DNA of 64,000 bases, taken from assembly GCA_964522015.1 (NCBI GenBank), contig CAZFST010000016.1, positions 25,209-89,208 of the forward strand, in the 5' to 3' direction. The notes below the pieces were generated by a model, which saw nothing but the letters and a program-made list of their open reading frames with translations, was not told the DNA's origin and did no database searches. Of this stretch, positions 53,473 to 60,831 are shown in pieces (within the stretch, counting starts at the first letter, position 1; the number at the start of each line of letters is the position of its first letter). Origin of the DNA: QQWI01 sp964522015. Lineage in GTDB: Bacteria > Bacillota > Clostridia > Peptostreptococcales > Acidaminobacteraceae. Made by a program: the position numbers and the translations under genes.

Positions 53473-54343
53473 TTGAAAGTAAATCTGCCATTTCGACAAC
53501 AGCAACGGAAAGTGGAATAATACCCCAATCACTATTTTCAATCCGCTCTTTTAAGAGCTCTGCAACTGATTCGTGGGGGCACTCAAAAATAACCCTTTTA
53601 CCTTCAATCACAAAATCCACCTCATCGATATCAGCATTTGCGTATGTGAAAACCCCTTCCAAAACAGATTGGCTAACCCAGGGTCTTTCACAAAACTTAT
53701 GAAATGCCTTTGTATCATCAATTCTGCAGGTGAGTTCGTAGACCACAAATTCTTCTTCTGGCGCGACAATAGCAAGGCTATCGATCATCTTCATGGCCCA
53801 ATTGAGAAGCAAGGGCGTTTCACGCAAAAAGCCTTCGATGGTATAGGTCCCATTATCTTTAGCCTTCTGGTACTGTTGCATCACTTCTTTCACCAAGATG
53901 GTCTGGGCACTCTTGGGCATTTGCTCATAGGTCATACTCACTGCATAACTCCCCCTAACATCGTAAATACGAGTTAAATAAAGGGACTCTTTATCCACGG
54001 TTCCATCGAAATCATTTTCGTGTATGTGAAACTGCCTTTTAGTGAAAATATCCTCAAAAATAACGTATTTTTTATTGACCCAAACACTGTAAACACTAAA
54101 ATGGGCTCTTGAAATAGCTTCGAGGTAAACGTCACTGACGGGCATCAATTCTTTTGACATATTTTTAATATCAGCATAATGGTGCAAAAACCATTCGTTA
54201 AAAACAGTCGGATCAATTTGTCCTAAAAACTTATCAACTTCAATATTAAAGGCTTTATAAGCGCTCTCAACCAGGGCTGTTTGCGTAGATATTGCAACCA
54301 AGACATCATCTAAGGCTTCCCATAACTTCTCTTGACTCGTCAT
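53462..54343 (-). CDS. Unknown protein encoded with the DNA methyltransferase
   Basis: 293 residues from ATG 54343 (AGGAAAAGA upstream). Soluble, no signal peptide or membrane segment, mixed alpha/beta. It contains a conserved-looking block WVNKKYVIFEDIFTKRQFHIHENDFDG followed by RIYDVRGSYAVSMTYEQMPKSAQTILVKE. I recognise no family or catalytic motif. Its 3' end overlaps the methyltransferase start, so the two proteins are likely made together; whether it is a partner, inhibitor or nuclease cannot be told. Confidence 0.6.
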   Translation of the reverse strand: MTSQEKLWEALDDVLVAISTQTALVESAYKAFNIEVDKFLGQIDPTVFNEWFLHHYADIKNMSKELMPVSDVYLEAISRAHFSVYSVWVNKKYVIFEDIFTKRQFHIHENDFDGTVDKESLYLTRIYDVRGSYAVSMTYEQMPKSAQTILVKEVMQQYQKAKDNGTYTIEGFLRETPLLLNWAMKMIDSLAIVAPEEEFVVYELTCRIDDTKAFHKFCERPWVSQSVLEGVFTYANADIDEVDFVIEGKRVIFECPHESVAELLKERIENSDWGIIPLSVAVVEMADLLSNES

Positions 54344-54379
54344 TCTTTTCCTACCTTTCAATTCAAGTGGCATCATCCA

Positions 54380-55258
54380 CTATTTAGAAGGTCTTGGCCA
54401 TACAATATGGTAATTGCCAAGCTCGTCTTTAGTTAACTCCCATTCTTCGGAACCACCATCGTATTGTACATTACGAACACTGTCATAGTATTCGTAATTA
54501 ACCACAATCCAATAACCATCTTCGTCGTTAACAAAGGAGTTGGTGATGACATAAGATAACTTGTTTTGCCTGTAACTTTTCATAACGGTTTCAAAGTCAC
54601 TTTTTGCCATATCCAATTTGCCATTGAGGTTGGTCATATTATAAGCCAGATCGTATCTTTCAAGCATGATGTAATTTAAGAATGTTTCAACCACTTCCCT
54701 AGAAGATGCTGGTTTGTTAAAATTAAGGGTATCGTTGTAGGTAAATTCAGCATAAATTTTATCAGACTTGATATAGGCGTTAATATCTCTGCCTTCTATT
54801 TTTATTTGAACCCTTTCTATGGTATCAAGTTCCGTTAACGAATTAACAATTGCATAAAAAATCACATCATAGTAATTAATTTGCCATAAGGTTGAATCTA
54901 AAATATCCCGACTAAAATTAATATATAGCTTTTGATTGATAATTTCAGCATCGAGAATTTTTACATCACTTGTTATGACAGGCCTTAAGGACATGGTCTT
55001 TGGAAGTGCCGTAATTTCCCTGATCACGGAGCCGACCAAATCATTGTTATAAATGGTCAATGTTCTAGATTCAGACTCTAACATGGAATTGTTGTTCATA
55101 TAATAAATCTTGCTTTCAAACTTATAGGTTGATGGTTTTGGTGAAATGCCATTGGACTCATTCAAATAGGTCACGGTATTGACACGGGTAATTGTAAATA
55201 AAACCAGTATGAGCATCATCGCGATAATGGCTACAAATCTAATACGACTTTTTATCAC
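54380..55258 (-). CDS. GerMN-domain exported protein
   Basis: 292 residues with an N-terminal signal/anchor helix (FVAIIAMMLILVLFTITRV) and a GerMN domain (residues ~50-170: YYMNNNSMLESESRTLTIYN ... LYINFSRDIL ... RVQIKIEGRDI). A second domain of about 120 residues follows. GerMN proteins are found in spore germination and, in Clostridia, in WalRK-type operons. Here it follows the sensor kinase by 15 bases, suggesting it monitors or modulates the envelope signal. Confidence 0.8.
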   Translation of the reverse strand: MIKSRIRFVAIIAMMLILVLFTITRVNTVTYLNESNGISPKPSTYKFESKIYYMNNNSMLESESRTLTIYNNDLVGSVIREITALPKTMSLRPVITSDVKILDAEIINQKLYINFSRDILDSTLWQINYYDVIFYAIVNSLTELDTIERVQIKIEGRDINAYIKSDKIYAEFTYNDTLNFNKPASSREVVETFLNYIMLERYDLAYNMTNLNGKLDMAKSDFETVMKSYRQNKLSYVITNSFVNDEDGYWIVVNYEYYDSVRNVQYDGGSEEWELTKDELGNYHIVWPRPSK

Positions 55259-55273
55259 TAGTATCGCTCCTCT

Positions 55274-56698
55274 CTACAACTGCCTAACTTTAGGAATCAC
55301 TATGTCAAAACAGGTACCAACCCCGACTTCGCTAGTAACATCAATCCGCCCCTGATGTAACGAAACAATTTGAAATGCAATGCTAAGACCAAGACCAGAA
55401 CCTCCGGTATCCCTGGCCCTAGCAGAATCCACTCGATAAAACCGCTCGAAAATAAGGGGTAAATCCCCTTCGGGTATCCCAATACCCGTATCTTTAATGC
55501 GCATTCTAACTTCGCCTTTTATTTCTTCTACCCCTACGGCAATTGATCCACCGGCCGGGGTATAATTGATGGCATTCCCAATAACATTAATCAAACACTG
55601 TCTTATTTTTGGGGCATCCATTAGACAAAAGACGTTATGATAGGGTAACATAATAATAGAAACACCTTTTTTGTGTGCTAAGGGTTCCATAATGCCAATG
55701 GTCTTAGCAATCAAATGGTTGACGATGGTCTGCTGATATTCTAGCTCAAGTCCTTCTTTTTCTAAGTTAACCAGATTTAAAAGCGTCTGGATGATTTGAT
55801 TGAGGCGATCTAACTCGGAGTTCATATCCTGCATAAAATCATCATAAATTTCAAGGTTGTCTGGTTTTGAATGCATCAAGGTCTCGGCGATTATTTTCAT
55901 TGAAGCGATAGGTGTGCGCAACTCATGTGAGACATTGGAAACAAACTGTTTACGCATCTCATCCACTTTATAAAGCTTACCAATCATCTCATTAAAAGCT
56001 AAAGATAAATCACCTAACTCATCCCGACTTGTTATGACCGCCCTGGCATTTCTATTTTGGGTGGAGACTTCTTTCACTAAATTGGTCAGATTCAAAATTG
56101 GCATTGCAACAATGTCAGCAAAAATAGCACTAACCACTGCAGTAATCAGAAGCACACCTAGGGACAATTTAAAGAAACTCTTTGCAATCTCATCAATCCG
56201 TTTGAAAATATCATCAGGAGATGAAGACATCAAGAAACAGCCTATCACATCACCACCACTATAAACAGGTATGCCCGCATAAATAACCTTGCCGACATTG
56301 GCAAATTGATAGGCCTGTGAAGAAGAAATGCCTTTAAGCGCATTATCCACTTCTACAATCTTATTCATTTTTTTCCCTGCATAATCATCGTAGGAATCAA
56401 TGATTACAGTGGCCGAACGATCCATTAACATCACCCGGGTATCTAGGCGGATGCTTAACCCTTTAATAAGGGTCTCCATATAACGGAAGGATTGGCTGTT
56501 GCCATTGGCAAAAAATGACGTCGCAATTTGATCCGAAACAATTGTTCCTTGGCTTAATAGGTTATTTTGCTTCTCGTCCATCAAGTATTTAATCAATGAG
56601 GCGTTGATAAATGCATTGATGAGCAAGAGTGAAATAAGCACTAATAACAAATAGGTGGAAACAAGCTTCCACCTAATGCTAAAAAATATTTTATTCAT
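55274..56698 (-). CDS. WalK/ResE-type sensor histidine kinase
   Basis: 474 residues. TM1 residues ~13-35, extracellular sensor of about 140 residues, TM2 ~178-198, HAMP, HisKA with H258 (SNVSHELRTPIASM), ATPase domain with N box VIGNAINYTP, DTGIGIPEGDL and GGSGLGLSIA. The start overlaps the response-regulator stop by eight bases. Together with the GerMN gene this resembles the envelope-sensing WalRK/VicRK operon of Firmicutes, although other WalRK partners (YycH/I, HtrA) are not seen, so it could be a different OmpR-family pair. Confidence 0.9.
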   Translation of the reverse strand: MNKIFFSIRWKLVSTYLLLVLISLLLINAFINASLIKYLMDEKQNNLLSQGTIVSDQIATSFFANGNSQSFRYMETLIKGLSIRLDTRVMLMDRSATVIIDSYDDYAGKKMNKIVEVDNALKGISSSQAYQFANVGKVIYAGIPVYSGGDVIGCFLMSSSPDDIFKRIDEIAKSFFKLSLGVLLITAVVSAIFADIVAMPILNLTNLVKEVSTQNRNARAVITSRDELGDLSLAFNEMIGKLYKVDEMRKQFVSNVSHELRTPIASMKIIAETLMHSKPDNLEIYDDFMQDMNSELDRLNQIIQTLLNLVNLEKEGLELEYQQTIVNHLIAKTIGIMEPLAHKKGVSIIMLPYHNVFCLMDAPKIRQCLINVIGNAINYTPAGGSIAVGVEEIKGEVRMRIKDTGIGIPEGDLPLIFERFYRVDSARARDTGGSGLGLSIAFQIVSLHQGRIDVTSEVGVGTCFDIVIPKVRQL

Positions 56699-57380
56699 GC
56701 TTGAAATAGTAGCCGACGCCCCACTTAGTCAGAATGAATTCTGGCTGTGAAGAGTTGGTTTCAATTTTTTCTCTGAGTCGGCGAATGTGGACGTCCACTG
56801 TACGAACATCGCCAAAGTACTCGTAGCCCCATATGATTTCCAATAATTCTTCTCTTGAATAAACTTTACCCTTATTGACTGCTAATAAGAGTAGCAAATC
56901 AAATTCTTTTGCCGTTAAATTGATTTCTCTACCACTGAGAGAGACTTTTCTGCCCATGGTGTTGATGGTGAATTCATCTACTTTCAGGACGCTGGTAGTG
57001 GACAATTTATCACCCACTTGAACACGGCGCATAATCGCTTTAATCCGGGCCTTTAGTTCTAGGATATTAAAGGGTTTTGTTAAGTAATCGTCAGCCCCAT
57101 ACTCAAGGCCTAATACCTTAGACGAATCATCGCCTTTTGCCGTCAAGATGATAATTGGTACCATGGATGCTTCTCGGACTTTCCGACAAACTTCTAAGCC
57201 ATCCATTTTGGGAAGCATCAAATCAAGTACAATTAAGTCGTACGTGTTTTCTAATGCTTTTGTTAGTGCTTCTTCACCATCCACAGCGGTGTCGATGATG
57301 TAGTTTTCTTGTTCTAGGCTGTACTTTAAGCCTTTCAACAACACTGGTTCGTCGTCTACAACCAAGAGTTTCTTAGACAT
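56691..57380 (-). CDS. OmpR-family response regulator (WalR/PhoP-like)
   Basis: 229 residues: receiver with phospho-Asp D53 (LDLMLPKMDG), Lys switch in YLTKPFNILELKAR, and a C-terminal winged-helix DNA-binding domain (LTAKEFDLLLLLAVNKGKVYSREELLEIIWGYEYFGDVRTVDVHIRRLREKI). It is first in the operon with the kinase and GerMN genes; TGAGGTG precedes the ATG. The DNA-binding domain matches WalR/PhoP. Which genes it controls is unknown; the D,D-carboxypeptidase nearby is a plausible target. Confidence 0.92.
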   Translation of the reverse strand: MSKKLLVVDDEPVLLKGLKYSLEQENYIIDTAVDGEEALTKALENTYDLIVLDLMLPKMDGLEVCRKVREASMVPIIILTAKGDDSSKVLGLEYGADDYLTKPFNILELKARIKAIMRRVQVGDKLSTTSVLKVDEFTINTMGRKVSLSGREINLTAKEFDLLLLLAVNKGKVYSREELLEIIWGYEYFGDVRTVDVHIRRLREKIETNSSQPEFILTKWGVGYYFKHE

Positions 57381-57500
57381 AATTCACCTCAAATTTTTTA
57401 TTTAGGCCATATCGGCAAGTCTCACGATTATTACTATAGTATATCTTATCGTTTTTTGTCTTAAAATTCAATAGCACCAACAGGCACAATCGGATATTTC

Positions 57501-57959
57501 CTAAGGAAAAACCAGTGATTCTCGTATTTTTTCAAGTTTTTTTTCACCAATGCCCTTAACTTCAAGTAAATCTTGTGCACAAGTGAAGAGACCGTGCTGT
57601 TGACGGTAGTCAATAATCCGAGTTGCAATCACTTCGCCAATACCATTTAGAGTCATCAGTTCTTCCTGATTTGCCGTATTGACATCGACAAGTCCCACAC
57701 TTTCTTCAGCTTTTGTATTGGTAGCTGTAATACTCAAAGTGGTGGTACCCGATGCAGCGGGGGTTTCGGTAGTCACTGCTATTGTTTTTTCAGAAAAGGT
57801 GGTCATTGGCACCTCTATAAAGGTTTGTGCCTGTGGTTGAACAGTAGGATCCTTTAACCCTTCACCTGCCGCAACCATCCCCCCATCAAACCACTTAAAA
57901 ATGGCTAGACCAATCAGGATGATGACAATGACCCCTACTTCATATAAAAATCGTCCCAT
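57501..57959 (-). CDS. comEA: ComEA-like DNA-binding helix-hairpin-helix protein
   Basis: 152 residues: N-terminal membrane helix (FLYEVGVIVIILIGLAIFKWF), an Ala/Thr-rich flexible linker, and a C-terminal double helix-hairpin-helix (VDVNTANQEELMTLNGIGEVIATRIIDYRQQHGLF and LLEVKGIGEKKLEKI). In natural competence ComEA is the membrane receptor for dsDNA. No comEB/comEC follows, so the uptake machinery, if present, is elsewhere. ATG 57959 has GGAGG five bases upstream. Confidence 0.86.
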   Translation of the reverse strand: MGRFLYEVGVIVIILIGLAIFKWFDGGMVAAGEGLKDPTVQPQAQTFIEVPMTTFSEKTIAVTTETPAASGTTTLSITATNTKAEESVGLVDVNTANQEELMTLNGIGEVIATRIIDYRQQHGLFTCAQDLLEVKGIGEKKLEKIRESLVFP

Positions 57960-58026
57960 CCCCACCTCCAATTATTTCACTACCCTTAGTATAACACGGT
58001 TGTAGCCATTTTTTTGTGCTGGTGAT

Positions 58027-58053
58027 GACAAGTGTGCAACTTGCACACTTGTC
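58027..58053. promoter_or_regulatory. 27-bp near-perfect palindrome between comEA and the carboxypeptidase gene
   Basis: Arms GACAAGTGTGCAA and TTGCACACTTGTC are perfectly complementary around a single central base. A TTTTT tract follows on the plus strand. It may be an operator for either divergent gene or a small terminator. A direct repeat CAATACTTTCTGT occurs twice just after it (58062-58074, 58087-58099). Confidence 0.5.
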
Positions 58054-58119
58054 TGTTTTTGCAATACTTTCTGTATAGAAATCTTCAATACTTTCTGTTC
58101 CACAGCCCAAGTTATGTGC

Positions 58120-58125
58120 TATAAT
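58120..58125 (+). promoter_or_regulatory. Extended -10 of the carboxypeptidase promoter
   Basis: TGCTATAAT (hexamer 58120-58125), about 65 bases before the start codon. No good -35 box is seen at 17 bp, which fits an activator-dependent or extended -10 promoter. Confidence 0.5.
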
Positions 58126-58191
58126 CTTTATAGTAAATATGGGAATCTTCATATTAGTTTAATGTAACCTATTCATATTCAGGAGTTTAAT

Positions 58192-59598
58192 ATGCGAAAA
58201 CTGATGGCCCTTGGCCTTTTTTTATGCTTGACGATATCCACACTGGCTTTTGCTGCAGAGCCAGTGATCAACAGTTCTGGTGCCGCTCTTTACGAAGTTG
58301 AAACTGGACAATTTCTCTTTCAAAAAAATGGGGATACCCCCATGTTTCCAGCCAGTACCACTAAGGTTTTGACAGCCCTCATCATTCTAGAGAATGCTAA
58401 ACTAACCGACCAAGTCACTACCCCTAATGATTTTAAAAATCCTGGTGGCTCGAGCATTGCCATCGATCACGGTGAAATTTTCACTGTTGAACAATTACTG
58501 AATGCTATGCTGATTGAATCCGCAAATGATGCAGCGGCACTATTGGCCATCCATCACTCGGGTTCCATAGAGGCCTTTGCAAAAGTCATGACAGAACGGG
58601 CAAAAGCCTTGGGAGCAAAAAACTCAAACTTTACAAATCCTCACGGCTTACACAGCCCAAAGCATGTCTCCACTGCAAAAGATCTGGCCCTAATAGCCGC
58701 AGAAGCCATGAAAAACCCTACATTCAGATCAATTGTGGCCACACCTAAATACACCCTGCCACCCACTAATAAAAAAACAGAAGCCCGAGATTATATAAGG
58801 ACCAGCAATCTTTTTGTAAGGAATGCTGGGGTTAATATGACTTACAGAGGCAAAAAAATCCCTATTTTTGACCCCACAATCGATGGCATGAAAACCGGCT
58901 ATACCACTGAGGCTAATAATTGTCTAATCAGTACAAAAAAAGCTGGGGCATCTCGCTTAATCAGCGTGGTACTTGGCGCTGGTGTCGATAATGTTGTTTA
59001 CTCAGATTCTAAAACCCTTCTGGACTATGGCAGTACTGATTTTAAAGCCACCCGATTTATCAGCGAGGGTGAAATCGTCACCAATATTAAAGTCCCCAAT
59101 GCTGAAAATGCAGGTTTAAACCTTGTTGCAAAAGCCACACTAACCCGAACCATCGCTGCCCAAGGGGATGGGGCAAAGGGCATTGAACAGGTCATTGAAC
59201 TGATGACACTGCCCAAAACACCCATCAAGCGTGGGATGGTGCTAGGCACAGTGAAATATGTTAAAGGCACTGAAGTGCTTGCCACTACAGAATTATTGGC
59301 AGAACGAGATGTTACATCAGCTAGTTTACTGGGCAATCTCACACAAAAGCTCACTGCTAAATCAAAATTGGAATCACCTTTTGATATTGGGATTGTCGTT
59401 GGCAAAGTACTGCTTGCTTTCATAATCTGGCGTTGGCTGGTCACCACGAGAAACCGCAATGAGAAAAGCCGCCAAAGAGCAGCTAAACTCAAGGCGATCA
59501 GGGAAACTATTCAAACCGAAACCATAGAAGTTCCTAAAAACAGCAAACCATCAAAGCAAAATGGTAAAGTAAAAGCTAAAAAACAGATCACCAAGTAA
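58192..59598 (+). CDS. D-alanyl-D-alanine carboxypeptidase (DacF-like)
   Basis: 468-residue class-C penicillin-binding protein that trims the terminal D-Ala of peptidoglycan stem peptides. Signal peptide 1-22, catalytic S55-T-T-K58, SxN triad S110-A-N112, KTG at 234-236. A C-terminal domain follows (SEGEIVTNIKVPNAENAGLNLVAKAT), then a membrane helix near 397-415 (GKVLLAFIIWRWLV) and a basic tail. Anchored outside the membrane by the C-terminus. AGGAG before ATG 58192; a strong extended -10 lies upstream. Confidence 0.92.
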   Translation: MRKLMALGLFLCLTISTLAFAAEPVINSSGAALYEVETGQFLFQKNGDTPMFPASTTKVLTALIILENAKLTDQVTTPNDFKNPGGSSIAIDHGEIFTVEQLLNAMLIESANDAAALLAIHHSGSIEAFAKVMTERAKALGAKNSNFTNPHGLHSPKHVSTAKDLALIAAEAMKNPTFRSIVATPKYTLPPTNKKTEARDYIRTSNLFVRNAGVNMTYRGKKIPIFDPTIDGMKTGYTTEANNCLISTKKAGASRLISVVLGAGVDNVVYSDSKTLLDYGSTDFKATRFISEGEIVTNIKVPNAENAGLNLVAKATLTRTIAAQGDGAKGIEQVIELMTLPKTPIKRGMVLGTVKYVKGTEVLATTELLAERDVTSASLLGNLTQKLTAKSKLESPFDIGIVVGKVLLAFIIWRWLVTTRNRNEKSRQRAAKLKAIRETIQTETIEVPKNSKPSKQNGKVKAKKQITK

Positions 59599-59636
59599 GG
59601 CAGATCAAATAAACAAATCTAAGGTTTGAGTGTCAT

Positions 59637-59693
59637 AAAAAAGGTGAAGCACTGAAACGCAGTATTTAGCGTTCCGGTGCTTCACCTTTTTTT
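59637..59693. terminator. Bidirectional terminator
   Basis: Long stem AAAAAGGTGAAGCAC / GTGCTTCACCTTTTT with a nested AACGC/GCGTT stem. A-tract on the left and T-tract on the right serve both the plus-strand carboxypeptidase gene and the convergent ridA gene. Confidence 0.88.
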
Positions 59694-59730
59694 AATTGCA
59701 TCACGACAGGTCTTGTGCCATTTTAACTGA

Positions 59731-60114
59731 CTAGCCTTTGTAGGCCACCATTTCGATTTCTACTAAAACACCAAGTGGTAACTTAGCCACTTCAAAAGCT
59801 GCTCTTGCAGGTTTATGGTCTGTGAAGAAACTAGCGTAGACCCCGTTCATAGCTGCAAAATCACCCATGTTATCAAGTAATACGGTAGTCTTTGCAACAT
59901 CATTAAACGTCAAGCCCGCTTCAGCTAAAATCGCTTGCGCATTTAAAAGACACTGACGTGTTTCAGCTTCAATGCCACCTTCAACTCTTACGCCAGTGGC
60001 TGGGTCAAGGGGAATCTGACCAGATACAAATACCATGTTGCCAGCTTGGATAGCTTGTGAGTAAGGACCCACTGCTTTTGGTGCGTTTTCAGTATGAATA
60101 ACTTTAAGTGACAT
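59731..60114 (-). CDS. ridA: RidA/YjgF-family enamine/imine deaminase
   Basis: 127 residues with the family signature (IHTENAPKAVGPYSQAI, VFVSGQIPLDP, RAAFEVAKLPLGVLVEIEMVA). It hydrolyses reactive 2-aminoacrylate and related enamines released by PLP enzymes. It follows the YheO-type regulator by 10 bases; together with leuS the three genes appear co-transcribed. The D-serine dehydratase in this window is one possible source of such intermediates. Confidence 0.93.
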   Translation of the reverse strand: MSLKVIHTENAPKAVGPYSQAIQAGNMVFVSGQIPLDPATGVRVEGGIEAETRQCLLNAQAILAEAGLTFNDVAKTTVLLDNMGDFAAMNGVYASFFTDHKPARAAFEVAKLPLGVLVEIEMVAYKG

Positions 60115-60124
60115 GTTTTTTCTC

Positions 60125-60805
60125 CTATTCAGGTTGGCCTTTTTCTGCGCGAATTTCGTCTAGGTAATTGTAGATGGTATAACGGGAAACACATAGTACT
60201 GTTGCGACAAAGTCAATGGCACCCTTAATCAGGAAGGCCCCTTGACCATCCAGTTGCTTCACAATCTGGACTTTCTCTTCTTTGCTCATATACGCCACTG
60301 GTTTACCAGCAAAGTTAATGGTCTTTTGAACAATATCATTGAGAACATCGTTGACTCGGTTGGTGCTGATATCTTCTGCCCGCTTATTATCTTCTTCAAT
60401 GCGCATGATATCATCCAACACTTTTCTTGCAGAATAAAGCTCTGTCAAATCGATGTTGAGGCAGTAGCAACCGATGGTTACCCCATCATCATCCTTAATA
60501 AAGAACGTTGAGGATTTCAGCACCTTACCATCAAAACTCTTGCCAGTGTAGTTGATGATATCTTGATCTGTTTCACCTTTTTTAACATACTTTAAACTAA
60601 ATTCAGTAATGGGACTGCCCACACTTCTTCCAGTCACATGGCCATTGGCAATGGCAACAATGGAATTTGGTAGAATGCTAAAATCATGAAGCACCACCTC
60701 GGTATTGCTCCCAAAGGTAGCGGCTATGCCGCTGACCAATGGGATAAATCTTGCTAATATAGGGTGAATCGCTGACTGCTCTGGAATTTCCGTTCGTTCG
60801 CTCAC
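60125..60805 (-). CDS. YheO/DauR-type PAS + helix-turn-helix regulator
   Basis: 226 residues: N-terminal YheO PAS-like ligand domain (PLVSGIAATFGSNTEVVLHDFS ... GRSVGSPITEFSL ... SSTFFIKDDDGVTIGCYCLNIDLTEL) and a C-terminal HTH (VQIVKQLDGQGAFLIKGAIDFVATVLCVSRYTIYNYLDEI). Members respond to amino-acid-like ligands, e.g. D-amino acids. The GTG at 60805 has AAAGGGC upstream and is preferred over the GTG at 60829, which has no RBS. It immediately follows leuS and precedes ridA. Confidence 0.82.
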   Translation of the reverse strand: MSERTEIPEQSAIHPILARFIPLVSGIAATFGSNTEVVLHDFSILPNSIVAIANGHVTGRSVGSPITEFSLKYVKKGETDQDIINYTGKSFDGKVLKSSTFFIKDDDGVTIGCYCLNIDLTELYSARKVLDDIMRIEEDNKRAEDISTNRVNDVLNDIVQKTINFAGKPVAYMSKEEKVQIVKQLDGQGAFLIKGAIDFVATVLCVSRYTIYNYLDEIRAEKGQPE

Positions 60806-60831
60806 AGTTATGCCCTTTCTATCGGCCACGT

